The position numbers were made by a program, and so were the translations under genes. Positions 46,886 to 58,944 of a stretch of DNA of 64,000 nt are shown in pieces. Origin of the DNA: Primulina eburnea (taxonomy: Eukaryota; Streptophyta; Magnoliopsida; Lamiales; Gesneriaceae); assembly GCF_022965805.1 (NCBI RefSeq), contig NC_133108.1, forward strand, positions 24,519,545 to 24,583,544. The letters are read 5' to 3'. Below the pieces are notes generated by a model. The model was given only the letters and a program-made list of their open reading frames with translations. It was not told the origin of the DNA and did no database searches. Position 1 is the stretch's first letter. Each line of letters opens with the position of its first letter.

Positions 46886-46901
46886 TTTCGAGGACGAAAT
46901 T
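46884..46901 (+). promoter_or_regulatory. PPT-proximal hairpin, Gypsy-B
   Basis: AATTTCGAGGACGAAATT, identical to Gypsy-A, 7 nt before the purine tract AAGGAGGGGAGAG. Confidence 0.6.
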
Positions 46902-46921
46902 TATTTTAAGGAGGGGAGAGT

Positions 46922-49900
46922 TGTAGAACCCATTTAATCAGACTACGTATAAGCCATGCATAATTTCTAGTATTTATATTTAAAATGATTTTATTGCATG
47001 AGGATTTAAATTCTTTTCTTTAAATTTAATTATTTTACCCAATAGTTTAGTTATTATCTTTTCAGCTAATTAAGTGAGGTCAGACTAGAGTTGGAGTTTT
47101 GAGATAAATTTAATATTTAGAAAACATTCTTAGAATTTATTTAAGATAAATAATAAGTTAATTTAATGTAAAAGAATGTTTAAAGGAAGTTTAAGAATTT
47201 AATTAATTAATTAGAAGATAAATAGTAAATAAATTCCTTTAGGTTCAATAATTAATTTAAAAGCCTAAATTAAAATATGTGACCAATTGAGATAAGTTAA
47301 TCCAGGCTTATTTTCATTAATAAATTTCAACTTAACATATTAAAAATTTAATTTAAAGATTTAGCCATGCATGCAAGATAATGTTATTCCTTAATTAATT
47401 TATTAATTCATTAAAATATTTAATGGGTGGATAAAACTCTAAAGAATTAAAATACAAGATTTAAGAAATATTTCCCTCCCATTATCATATAATTTTTTCG
47501 GCCATTTCACTTTAAAGGGATTCAAATTTTGACAACTCATTTACTTTGATATCTTTCCTTACCCCTAGTACTTGTTAGATAATTCCCTAAATTTTATTCA
47601 CCACAAATTATCATTTAAGCAATATTTCTACCATGTTTATCTAGCAATATTCCATCCCCATTTATCATAAAAAATAAAAAATAAAAAATCAGCCACCTTG
47701 ATTTGGATTTGATTTGCAACTCACCATTTGATATCATTCCTTAATCTTTTCTTTGTAGATAATTTCCCCCACTTTTAAATCACCAACAATTAAATAATTA
47801 AGCAATTTTCTCCCTTGTTCCTAGACTAAAAATCGACCATGTGCACTCCTAATTATCCCTCAAATCTTTTGATATCACCTATCATTTTCTATCTAACTAA
47901 TAACTAGGATAGAAAGATTATTCTCTTCCTTTTATCTTGCAACCTCCCATTTATTTTCCTAAACTTCCCTCCATCACCATATCACCAAAATTCAGTAGCC
48001 ATTCAGTAGAGAAATCGAGATTTAGCTAGAGGAAAATAAGAGAGAAAAAGTAGAAACAAGAAAGTGAAGCACTCCGTCTCCTCCGCGCCGCGTCGTCGTT
48101 TCATTTGTTTTTCTTTCAAACAACGTCCAGGCATGTATATATGTCCCCTTTCTCTTCAATCAAGCCATATTAATATTTTAAAACATCATACTCATTATTT
48201 TAATAAGCAAGGACCGAAATATTTGACAGAATGTGTTCGAAACTTGTACAGAATTTGTTTTTGACACTTCTTTGTGCCTTCACGATTTGCTTGTTTTTGT
48301 GAGTACAGGTGGTTGGCTCGACCCTAGGCTCCCAGGGCTGCACCTAGACACGTACTAGGGTGTGTTAGGATCATGTTGGTCCATTATTTCAAGCCCCATG
48401 CACGCAAGGAAGGGAAATGACAGCAACCTTTTATAATACCATTTTGAACCTCGAAATTTTCTGTTATGCTGTCAAGAGGGATGATTCTAATCTTGGCTGC
48501 CCTAGGGGCTACAGCGATGGTTAGAACATCTCCTTGTTATTTTTAAAACATGACCAAGTTGGCCTTTCAAGGCTTGGTCCATGGCTTCCTCGGTTTTCAA
48601 AATAAAACAATACAAGTGTCCCTTCGGTTTTCAAGTTTCTGGTTTGTGTGTGAGTTGGGTCTCGAATTCTAGAGTGTTGTTTGGATCTTAGTTGGCTTCT
48701 AGCCCTTAGCCACGGTTCACACAATACCTCATGATGTCTAGATCATGCCATGGTCAATCAAATGGCCATTGAAATGGTCCATGACAGCAAGCAAAGTAAT
48801 CCTCCCCAAACACGCAACGTGACTTCTCGGGTGGGAGTTTCGAGTCGTTCTTGGTGCTGCTTGGATTGTGGCTGGTATAGGGCCCTTAGCCATGGTTCAA
48901 GCCACATCTTAGGATGTTGGTAAGAGTCTCTGGTCAGTGGTTCAAGCCCCAATGGCCAATAGCCTCGCAAACGAAGTAAGGAAATGCAACAGCTACTGCT
49001 GTAATTTTTGACAGCAACTTGGTGCTTCGTTTCAGAGACTCGTTTGAGTTATTGGTTGGCTTTTAGCCTATGGCCTTGGATTGAACAGTAACTCATCGAG
49101 TTAGGAAGGTCATGTTTTTCGCCGTTTGATATTCGGTTAAGTTTAGAAGTCGTACGGGATTTTACGGTTCAATGTGCCAAAGTGACTCTCGAAAGAGCGT
49201 TTCATGTTTTTGGCCTCCATTCACCAAATTTAGAGTACTGAAATTTTAGGAACATTATTTCCTCATTTTAGGTGTATTTTAATCATGGCTAAATTATGGT
49301 TTGACGTTGGTTCGGGTTGGTAAGAAGCCATGGTTAAATACTAAGTTAGTTGGGCGTAATTGTCTCGTTTTTGGGTTCAGTTACGAAGTTCGGTCAAGTT
49401 AAGTTATTTGCATATTTTCATGTTAGGTCGCAGCGAGCCTGGGAACAATCTAACCCATTTGGTAAAACAATACAGGAATTATAATTATATTACGTGCATA
49501 AAAGTATAAAATGTTCATTTTTTAGATATATGCGATATTGCTCGTGGCCACCTCACTATCATGGGATTGCAGCTTATCATGGGATTATTACTTCACCCAG
49601 TGACCACTGACCGGTTCATGTTCATGTATTGGTATGGATATCCAGTCCAAGGGCTGTGATGATCTCTACCGCCCAGTATACTGTGTTTTAGTCTGCTCAG
49701 ATGATTCAGTTCATTTTATGGGCCACTTGCGTAGAACATATTCTCAACAGAAAATTATCGAGCAAACATTTCACTTACGATTTTCAGTTCAGTTATGCAC
49801 GTATTTATAATTACTCATGACAAGATATTTTCACGTTATGCTTTACGACATGCTATCTTTAAACGGCATGAAAGTTTATGATATATTTACTTGTTATCTA

Positions 49901-50271
49901 CGATATATGCATGCTGAGTCTTTAGACTCACTAGACTTGATTGTTGTAGGTACTGATGAGGTCGGGACCGAGGGCGGGACCAGTGAGCCATCTTGGGTCG
50001 GCAGTAGTAGGAACCCGAGGACCTCATTTATCAATTTATTTATCATTTTTATGCAAACTCATTTTTTATCACGATGAATTATTTTAAGTTGTTGTTTTGA
50101 AACAGATATTTACTTCCGCTGCTATTTCGACATTAAAAACTTTTATTCCCCTGTTACATTAAACATTAAACTTTTATTCAGTTTAATTTATGAATGAGGC
50201 ATTTTATTTATTTAAAAAGAAAATTTCAAATTATTCCGCAAATTTTCAAGTACGAATTTCGGGTCTCTACA
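46922..50271 (+). repeat. Gypsy-B 3' LTR (3350 bp)
   Basis: Partner of 30859-34216, with clearly more differences than the TR-GAG LTR pair. It ends GTCTCTACA before CTATC. Confidence 0.92.
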
Positions 50272-50276
50272 CTATC

Positions 50277-50893
50277 ATTTCTCAACTGATATGAAACTAC
50301 TTAGCACAACTAATCTCTATAAGATCAAATATTACAACGATATGTGTTTGTGCTTGTAAGCTCAATGTATAGCCTTGAATGCTATGAATGTATATGCTAA
50401 GTGTGAGCTTTTGAAATCTTTTGATATGAACAGAAAGCTTGTGAGGAGATTTCAGCAGAATAAAAACTTGTTAGTTTGGTTCATTATCTTTTCTCAGCTG
50501 CTCTTCTTGGCTATTTATAGGCTTTTTTTCTAAGGTTAACAATGAATACGTTTGAATGTTTCTATCCGTTGTTTGCCACTTCAATATCCTTCTGATAATT
50601 GTACACTATAGCATTGCTGAAATGCGATGTTCCCACTATATGTTGCAGTCAGCTTTTGTACAGTTGTCGGTTGATAGTTACATTCCTTAACTGATGACAT
50701 GTCAAACTATTTAATCAGTTTGACACAACTGATAGAAATAGACGATAGCTCTCAACTAATTGTAGTAAAACTGATCAGTACCAACTGATCATCCAATCGA
50801 CTATATAGTTCAGTTAGCTAGGTTTATTTTCCTTATCTGCGAACTAATGTTCAGTTAGGCAACCTCGTGGAAACTAATTTCGATTGTTTGACA
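50277..50893 (-). repeat. SIRE-D 5' LTR, U3 part
   Basis: Continuation of 30485-30858. The minus strand has GCCTATAAATAGCC near 50507-50520 (TATA box) and U3 sequence homologous to 50945-51290. The likely end is TGTCAAACAATCG (minus) at 50893; the boundary is uncertain by about 50 bp. Confidence 0.65.
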
Positions 50894-51696
50894 AACTAAG
50901 GGATTAATTTATTGGACTAACTGATCATACTTAAATCAAGTGACAGTTGCCTAACTGAAGATTAAAGCGCAGTTTATCGAAGGCAAATGAAACCAACTGA
51001 ACTGAACCTACGAACACAACTGACTGATCAGTTGGAAACTGATTAGTTGATACATTCAGTTGTGAGCTTACCAGCGAATCGGCTGATCATTCAGATGTAC
51101 ACATCATCAGTTGTTGAAAAAGACATTCAAACGAAAACAGTACAAAGAAGACTGCAACTCGTAGTGGAATGCCGCATTTCATAGTTTATAGTGTACGAAT
51201 GTCAGAAGAATATTGACGTGCCAATCAACGGATATAAACATTCAAATAATATTTAATGTTACCATTGAAGAGAAGCCTATAAATAGGTTAGAAGAGTAGT
51301 TGAGAAATATAATAGATCTATCCATTCTCTTAAGCTTATTGTTATCCTGCTGAATTTATCTCTCTTACTCAAGAATCTAAAAGCTCACACTTATCAGATT
51401 TATTTGTAGCATTTGATGCTAGTTTTCGAGCATACAAGCACAAACTGTTTCATTGTTTATTTGATCTTTAACTAGATCAGTTGTGCTAAGTTCAGTCGAA
51501 GAACTATGAGATATTTAATAATCTAAGAGTTTCAGTTTTGGTAGTGTTATGTCCAAACTGAAGTGGTTGACTGACAAGATTCCTAGTTTCAGTTTGTTAC
51601 AGAACTGACACTTTATTCGAAAAGATTATAAAATTCATGAGTGTTTATTCAACCCCCCCTTCTAAACACATCTCAACCAATCAGCCGATCCTAACA
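50894..51696 (+). repeat. SIRE-like LTR (+), head to head with the SIRE-D LTR
   Basis: It has U3, a TATA box (AGCCTATAAATAGG, about 51268-51281) and an end 'ccgatcctaaca' with no PBS after it. About 240 bp of R/U5 are missing compared with SIRE-C, around 'gtggttgactgacaag'. The rest is almost identical to 52619-53246. It is a solo or residual LTR; the start is approximate. Confidence 0.7.
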
Positions 51697-52618
51697 CAAT
51701 CAATACTTTGTGTATTTTTAGATCAGTTCTTTTAAGTCTTCTTGATCAGTTTGTTCAATCTTTATATGCTCGGTTTGTCAAACTTCCGAAATTAAGTTTC
51801 CAACATCATATGATTTCCCATCTGTGTGAATGGATATCTCCATGCCCTTGCCAATGAAGTATGGCGTTTACATCACAGATGCTAGTCTCAAACTCGAGCG
51901 ATCTTTATCCTTGTTTTAGGCGACTGATTCGACTAGGAACCTACTTAAAATATACGGTACACTTCCTAATGAGTTTCATGATCTTACATTGTGACGCAAA
52001 CCTCATGGTACCGATTGTATCTTCAAGGACTTTATCTATGCAGCTTGAATGAGTATACAGATAAAGTATAATGTCAAAATCAAATAAAATCGTAAAATAT
52101 CTTTAAAATAAAGATTGTTTTACATTAGAGTAAATAAAATTCTTAGCCAAAAGTTGGCTTGCCGAGCACCTATTCTAACAGATTTGTTCTTGGATGGATT
52201 TTATGGTGGCTGTTCGGGTGTAATATCTTCAGAAGAGGCCTCTTTAACTTCATCATCTCTATCTTCATCTCAGAATTCATTATGTGAGTGTCTGCACTGG
52301 AAAACGAGTTGGGTAAGCACACAATTTGAAACACCCCACTTAACACATTTTAAATCCAAATATAATCTGACATCAGCGGAAGCATTTATCTTTAAAATAA
52401 AAATAATTAAACTATATATACATTGCAAACATGTACTTAAAATACATACAATACATAATCTCAAACATCTAATTCAAATACCAATATTACATATAATAAA
52501 ATACATGATATATTTAAAACTTTAAATGTTCAACACACCCCAATAAAATCATTAACATAATCAAATAAAACTTTTCCATTACAATAGCTATATGACTTCT
52601 CCTCCTTGGACAATCTGC
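51697..52618. other. unclassified interval; possible LTR fragment at 52329-52618
   Basis: No coding region is supported. From about 52329 the sequence 'tgaaacaccccacttaacac' followed by a long AT-rich tract with 'agcggaagc' has the look of an LTR fragment in minus orientation, but I cannot match it to another element here. The rest is unassigned. Confidence 0.35.
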
Positions 52619-53246
52619 TTCAAATAATATTTAATGTTACCGTTGAAGAGAAGCCTATAAATAGGTTAGAAGAGTAGTTGAGAAATATAATAGATCTATC
52701 CATTCTCTTAAGCTTATTGTTATCCTGCTGAATTTTTCTCTCTTACTCAAGAATCTAAAAGCTCACACTTATCAGATTTATTTGTAGCATTTGATGCTAG
52801 TTTTCGAGCATACAAGCACAAACTGTTTCATTGTTTATTTGATCTTTAACTAGATCAGTTGGGAGAAGTTTAGTCGAAGAACTGTGAGATATTTAGTAAA
52901 CTATGAGTTTAAGTTTTTGCAGTGTTAAGTCCAAACTAAAGTGGGTCTGTACAATTTTTGTATTGATCAAATTCTTTTAGTGCATATCATATCCTTGTGA
53001 TAGAAGGGGTGACGTAGGAGTCATTCAAATCTCCGAACATCCATAAATCTTCGTGTTATTACTTCAGTTATTTATTCTATCTTTCAGTCAGTTTACTTCC
53101 GCAACTGTTATCAGTTAAACTGATTGTCATTGACTGACAAGATTCCTAGTTTCAATTTGTTACAGAACTGACACTTTATTCGAAAAGATTATAAAATTTG
53201 TGAGTATTTATTCAACCCCCCTCCCCTTCTAAACACATTCCTAACA
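52619..53246 (+). repeat. SIRE-C 5' LTR, 5'-truncated
   Basis: Homology with 50894-51696 starts abruptly at 'ttcaaataatatttaatgtt', just upstream of the TATA box. It ends 'cattcctaaca'. The distal U3 is replaced by unrelated sequence. Confidence 0.8.
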
Positions 53247-53248
53247 TG

Positions 53249-53260
53249 TGGTATTAGAGC
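53249..53260 (+). promoter_or_regulatory. primer-binding site, SIRE-C
   Basis: TGGTATTAGAGC, one mismatch from the tRNA-iMet complement, two bases after the LTR. Confidence 0.85.
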
Positions 53261-53306
53261 AGTTGAATCTTGTCTCAGAATACTCTTATTCTCAAAACTA
53301 ATCAAC

Positions 53307-54682
53307 GTGTCTTCATTCAACAAAATACCGATGTCTTCTAGAGAATATTTTGATGACTGGAAAATCAGAATGCGGGCTCATTTAGCTGCAAAATATGATG
53401 AAATGTGGTATGTCATCACTACTGGTCCCATGAAGATCCTAAAAGCAAATACAGCAGTTGCCATTACTAATGGGGCACCTCATCGCATAGAAAAGCCCAG
53501 AGAGGAATGAACAACTGAGGACAAAAAGAAAGCCAACCTAGACAATGTGGCTAGGGATATCGTATACAAAACGCTGGATAAAGTCACTTTCAGTAAAATC
53601 AAGATGTGCAAAACTGGCAAAGAAATATGGGAGAAATTGATCCAGATGTGTGAAGGAAACGAGCAAACAAAAGAGAACAAGCTACCAGTTGCTGTTCTGA
53701 AATTTGTTAACATGAAGATGAAAGCTGGTGAATCCATGCATGATTATGATGAGATGATTAGTGGTATAATCAATGAGCTAAATGCACTTGGAAAAGTGTA
53801 TTCAAACAAAGAAGTGGCACTAAAGGTGGTCAGAGGTCTTCCCAAAGAATGGGATGTCAAGACCGTGGCAATGAGAGAGTCAAAGGATCTTAAAATGATC
53901 GAACTTCATGAATTGTTTGCTGATCTAAAGGCTTACGAGTTTGAACTACAAACCAGAGAATTAAGGAAAACCTTCCACACCAACTGCCACTAATGCTTTA
54001 ACTGCTGTCAGACTGGAACCAACTGGTTCAGTTGACAAATCTGCTAATCAAGTGAGCAATGATATTATGTCATTGTTTGTCAAGAAATTTGGAAGCTGCA
54101 TAAGGAGGAATCAAGGAAACTTCCAGAAGCATTATCAGAAGAACCAATCCAAAGAAGAATCAAATGTTTGCTACAACTGTGGCAAATCTAGTCAATTCAT
54201 AGCAGACTGTCCTAAGCCAAAGAAGGACAGTCGAGGAGCCCTATGAGCACAAAAGAAGAACCAATGATGACAAGAAATCATTCAAACAGAAACATGAAGT
54301 GCTTTTGGCTGAAGAGAGCAAATCTAAGTGCGCAGAAACTGACAGTGATGAGTCAGAACCAGAAATTCCAAGTCGTTCAAGTGAAGATGAAGAGGAAGTC
54401 AAGTGCTTAATAGCAGATGATGATGAACTGGAGTCAGCAAGTGAACAGGTATTTGACTTTAGCTCTACTGATTTCACTCGTGAGGAATTCATTACCACAT
54501 TGCATGACATGGTAAATGAGTATCACATACTTGCTCAATCATTTGAGAAGGTTAAAACTGAGCAAACTGATTCCAACGACAACAAGACAGAAACTGATAA
54601 GTCAGTTGAACTGTTGAGTCTAAAAAGGGAGATTGCACAGCAAAAAGCTAAAATGATTGAAAATCAAGCATTGAAACCATAG
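53307..54682 (+). pseudogene. gag: SIRE-C gag, with a stop and frameshifts
   Basis: It starts MSSFNKIPMSSREYFDDWKI. The first frame runs to 53993 with one stop (TGA 53508-53510). It contains the gag helical core ('GKEIWEKLIQMCEGNEQTKE', 'VVRGLPKEWDVKT', 'ELFADLKAYEFEL'). A one-base shift leads to 54052-54246 with a zinc knuckle CYNCGKSSQFIADC, where the expected His is Gln. Another shift leads to 54299-54682, an acidic segment with 'FDFSSTDFTREEF' and a coiled coil. It matches SIRE-D gag throughout. Confidence 0.85.
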
Positions 54683-55090
54683 TAAATGAATTCTCAGAAT
54701 CTAGTAAACTAGCTGTTCAATTGACTAAAAGCAAGGACAAAAGCAAACGATATGGAATTGAATATAGCTATGAGAGTTCAAGTGATTCAAGAAACTTGTC
54801 ACCTAAACGATTCAGATAAAAATCAGTACTTAAGGAATGACTATTACAATTATTACAACTGTAAGCCAGTTCAGAAACGATATCAAAAGATTAGTCACCT
54901 GAAAAATAGCCAATAAAAATCATATTGTTTCATCCTCACATCACACACATATTGCCAAAAATTCGAGAAAAACCATTTGGAACACAGTAACTGGGAAGTC
55001 AATTAGACTGATTCAAGTCTGGGTTCCTAAAGGACTAATCATTGTAAAACCTAAATGAATATGGGTACCAAAATTATATACTGTGTGTGA

Positions 55091-56247
55091 TTGCAAGTAA
55101 CAGGAAAAAGAAAAAAATCAATTTGGTATCAAGATAGTGGTTTTTCGCGACATATGACAGAAGATGCAAATTTGCTATCTCAACTGATCAAATATACTGG
55201 ACCAAACATCAGTTTTGGAGACAACTCCAAAGGTAAAACTGTGGGTAAGGTTAATCTTATCCATGGTAACTTTACAATTAAAGATGTTTTGTTAGTTGAG
55301 AATTTGAAGTATAACTTGATAAGCATCAGTTAGTTATGCGACAATAATTTCTCAATTCAGTTTGACAGACACACGTGTTCAGTTAGAGACTCAACTGATG
55401 AGGTCATCCTAACTGGAAATCATTGTGGAAATATTTACAAAGTCAGTTGGACTGAACAACCATATTCACAAGTTTGTTCCATTGCTTCCAAATCTTCTAA
55501 AACTTGTTGTGACATAAGAGATTGAACTACTTAAACTTTAAATCTATTGCCTATCTGAGTAACCATGATCTTATAACTGGTTTGCCCAAAATAGATTTCT
55601 CAAAAGATAAAATTTGTTCAGCATGTCAGTTTGGAAAACAAGTAAGATTTTCATTCAAGAACAGAGATTGTAAATCATCTTCCCGATGCTTAGAACTGTT
55701 ACATATGGATCTTTTTGGTCAAATACCAGTCATGAGTTTAGGAGGAATGAGATACACCTTAGTAGTTGTGGATAATTTTTCAAGATTTACTTGGGTCATT
55801 TTTCTCAAATCCAAAGACCAAACTGCTGCACAACTGATTAAGCTCTTCAGAATACTTTTAAATGAAAAATCAGTTGGGAGTGATCGAATAAGGTCTGACA
55901 GAGGGACTGAATTCATCAATCAAAATCTTTCAACTTTTTTAGAAAATACTGGAATCAAGCATGAGCTGTCAGCAGCTAGAACACCTCAGCAAAATGGTGT
56001 AGCTGAGAGAAGAAATCAGACCTTTAAAGAAGCTGCTAGAACAATGCTTGCTGATTCTGGTATTTCTCAAAGGTTTTGGGCTGAAGCAGTAAACACTGAA
56101 TGTTACACTCAGAACAGATCAATGATTAATAAGAATCATGTGAAAACACCTTATGAGATCTGGCATGGAAGAAAAAGTGTGGTTTCTTATTTCAAGATAT
56201 TTGGCTGCGGATGTTTTATTCTTGATAATGGTAAAAAAATAATTTAA
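55091..56247 (+). pseudogene. pol: SIRE-C pol: protease and integrase
   Basis: The protease keeps WYQDSGFSRHMT (catalytic DSG). A stop at 55333 and a frame change precede 55522-56247. This open frame has CX2C of the zinc region (ICSACQFGKQ) and a full D-D-E triad (HMDLFG, RSDRGTEF, NGVAERR), then 'RFWAEAVNT' and 'TPYEIWHGRK'. It ends at a stop in 'NGKKII'. Confidence 0.87.
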
Positions 56248-56375
56248 AAGCCTTTGATGCTAAATCTGCATAGAGAATATTTCTTGGATATTCTTCATTT
56301 AGCAAAGCATATAGAGTTTTTAATAAAAGCTCTTTAAATGTTGAAGAATCTATTCATGTTGATTTTGATGAAACT

Positions 56376-58303
56376 GTGCTGACTGATAAGCCAACTGATC
56401 CAGTTGAGCTAGTTGATCGTTTTACAGAGATCAGTTTGGAGGATGATAATGAAGAAGAAAATCATATAAATAGAAATATCCTTCAAACACCTGAACCAGA
56501 AATACTAGATCAATCAGTTGAACAGGAACCAACTCCTGATAATCAGTTGGTGGAGCAAAAAGATGATATTCAGTTACCAACTGATACAGCTCCAATTGAA
56601 ACCGAAAACAATCCGTTGCCAACAGAAGCATTTCCTGATATGGAAGCAACAAATACTGAACTCAGATGGAAGAAATCACATCATCCAGAATTTGTGATAG
56701 GTAATCCATTTGATCCGGTAAGAACAAAAAATCAAATGCTTAATTTGTTCATTCATTCTGCTGTTGTATCACAACTGGAACCAAATAAAACTGATTAAGC
56801 TCTTGCTGATCCTAACTGGATAAATGCAATGCAAGAGGAGCTAAATCAGTTTACCCATAACAATGTTTGGGACTTAGTTCCAAGACCAGTTTGTAAAACA
56901 ATTATAGGTACAGAATGGGTATTCAAAAATAAACTGAACGAAGATGGTTCAGTTTCACGCAACAAAGCAAGATTGGTAGCACAACGATATAGGCAGGAGA
57001 AGGAATTGACTATGATGAAATGTAGGCACCAGTTGCAAGACTGGAAGCAATCAGAATGTTCCTTGCCTATGCATCATTCAAGAACTTTAAAGTCTACTAA
57101 ATGGATGTAAAAAGTGCATTTCTGAATGGTCAGTTGCAAGAAGAAGTTTATGTTGAACAACCAATAGGTTTTATCAATCACTCTTTTCCCGATCATGTCT
57201 ATCATTTGAACAAAGCTTTATATGGTTTTAAACAAGCTCCAAGAGCTTGGTATGAGACACTTTCAAAATTCTTAACTGATCATGATTTTACTGTTGGATC
57301 AGTTGACAAGACTTTGTTCAAATTTTATAAGAATGATCATATTTTACTTGTGCAAATATATGTTGATGATATTATATATTGGTCAACTAACCCCAAATTG
57401 TGTTAGAAATTTTCCAAGTTAATGCAGGACAAATTTGAGATGAGCATGATGGGTGAACAGACATTCTTTCTCGGACTGCAAGTGAAGCAACTGGACACTG
57501 GTATTTTTAGCAGTCAGACCAAATACACGAAGGAATTGCTCAAGAAATTTGGCATGGAAACATACTCAGCTGCAAGCACTCCCATGAGTTCATCATTCAA
57601 ACTGGACAATGATCAAGGGGGAATATCAAGTGAGACGACACTCTATATAGGTTTAATAGATTCATTATTGTACCTAACTGCTAGTCGTCCTTATATTGTA
57701 TTTTTTGTTTGCATGTGTGCTAGATTCCATGCAAATCCTAAGCAATCGCATTTTTCAGTTGCCAAAAGAATTTTAAAATATCTAAATGGCACACAAAATT
57801 TGGGATTATGGTACGCTAAAGACTCTTCTTTCAATTTAGTTGGATATTCAGATGCAAATTATGCAGGATGTAAACTAGATCATAAAAGCACCAGTGTTTC
57901 TTGTCAATTTCTAGGAGACAGACTGATCTCATGGTCCAGCAAGAAGCAAACATCCATAGCTACTTTAACAACTGAAGCAGAATACCTTGCTGTTGAAAGC
58001 TGTTGTGCCCAACTGCTCTGGATTCAGCAACAACTGAAAGATTATGGAGTTGATGCTAAAGAATCTCCCATATTTTGTGATAATATGAGCACAATTGAAA
58101 TAACTTACAATCCAGTTCTTTACTCAAAGACCAAGCACATTAAAGTCATGCATCACTTTATCATAGATCATGCTCTGAAGAAAGCTATCAAAATGGAATA
58201 TGTGTCAACTGAACAAAAAGCTGCTGACATCTTCACCAAACCATTGCCAGAGACTAAGTTTTCTCACTTTCGCAATATACTTGGTTTAATTGATTTATCT
58301 TAA
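56376..58303 (+). pseudogene. pol: SIRE-C pol: linker, RT and RNase H
   Basis: An acidic linker (56376-56798) ends at TAA where the frame continues with 'ALADPNWINAMQEELNQF'. A frameshift near 56990 moves to the frame starting '[20 protein letters not shown]' at 57101. The RT box YVDD is intact ([10 protein letters not shown]). TAG at 57404-57406 is followed in frame by 57422-58303, an open 293-codon RNase H region with 'GYSDANYAG', 'LTTEAEYLA' and 'FCDNMSTI', ending 'ADIFTKPLPETKFSH'. Confidence 0.87.
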
Positions 58304-58539
58304 TTATATAAGTTTTATTGTTGCTTTGTCAGTTGCTGTTCATTCAGTTTGTCATTTAAATGTCTATCAACTGATGTCAGTTAGCCATTTATCAGTTATT
58401 GTATTCAGTTCATTAACTATTTATCAACTGATGAAAGTTAAGTTTTTGCAGAAAGTAAAGAGACAACAGAAAATGATACAAATCAAGATTTTATTGAGAA
58501 TAAAATCGAAACCATACAACATCATTTAGTTTTCTTCCT

Positions 58540-58944
58540 ACAGCTTCTTGCCAATCATTTAACCAATTTATCAGTTCTTGGCAATGCAGTTCTCTGAAGT
58601 AGAGATCTTCTCAAGCTGATGTCACTCTTTCCACAGCAGCACATGCAAAAGAACTACATCAGTGACAAGCTGTGAAACGTGACAGACGTTAAAATGCCTT
58701 AAGTACTTTCTTGCTACAGCTCTCTAGTTGGTAGTGGGAACTGAACCGTGTCGTTGAATAGAATGGAGATCTTGAAATTTAACCCAAGAAGACATGACCT
58801 TCATCCAGATATATATTCTTCGATGTCTTTCTTCACAACTTCCAGTTGAGAAAGTGTCATTTGTGTCACTAAGTGATGTGTACTGCTGCGGGCATCTGAA
58901 ATGCTCGAACCAGAATAACTAGAAAAACTAGACATACTAGACAT
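58540..58944 (-). pseudogene. antisense ORF pair in the SIRE-C spacer, decayed
   Basis: Antisense ORF a runs 58944-58801 (47 aa, starting MSSMSSFSSYSGSSISDARS, ending 'LEVVKKDIEEYISG'). ORF b starts at the ATG at 58795 (MSSWVKFQDLHSIQRHG). It has a stop after 'PTTN' but keeps colinearity with the intact copy at 24840-25151. ORF b is in the -1 frame relative to ORF a, exactly as in SIRE-D. Confidence 0.5.

Larger units (their letters stand above)
30859..50271 (+). mobile_element. Gypsy-B: Ty3/Gypsy chromovirus-like element with a nested TR-GAG
   Basis: TG...CA LTRs of 3358 and 3350 bp are flanked by the exact duplication CTATC (30854-30858 and 50272-50276). Order: 5' LTR, PBS, gag, intron-like gap, pol split at 37157-45004 by TR-GAG, hairpin, PPT (AAGGAGGGGAGAG), 3' LTR. 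It is about 11.6 kb without the nested element. It is related to Gypsy-A at the protein level but its LTRs are unrelated over most of their length. It is more decayed than Gypsy-A. Confidence 0.92.
4589..50893 (-). mobile_element. SIRE-D: old SIRE-like Copia element, split by Gypsy-A and Gypsy-B
   Basis: The pieces are colinear with the plus-strand relative SIRE-C. They are an LTR (50277-~50893 joined to 30485-30858), a tRNA-iMet-type PBS, gag, pol, a spacer (24501-25288 joined to about 7258-7542) and ORF3 (4730-7257). Exact target duplications of Gypsy-A (TATCC) and Gypsy-B (CTATC) show how the pieces join. The pol-to-ORF3 spacer is about 1.1 kb once rejoined, close to 1.2 kb in SIRE-C. The 3' LTR is not seen; a CACTA element occupies the position after ORF3. 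The SIRE lineage is inferred from the gag type and the extra ORF3. The right boundary is approximate. Confidence 0.75.

Noticed and set aside
52115..52525. 136-aa plus-strand ORF
   Set aside because: AT-rich, low-complexity translation crossing into an LTR-like fragment; no domain.
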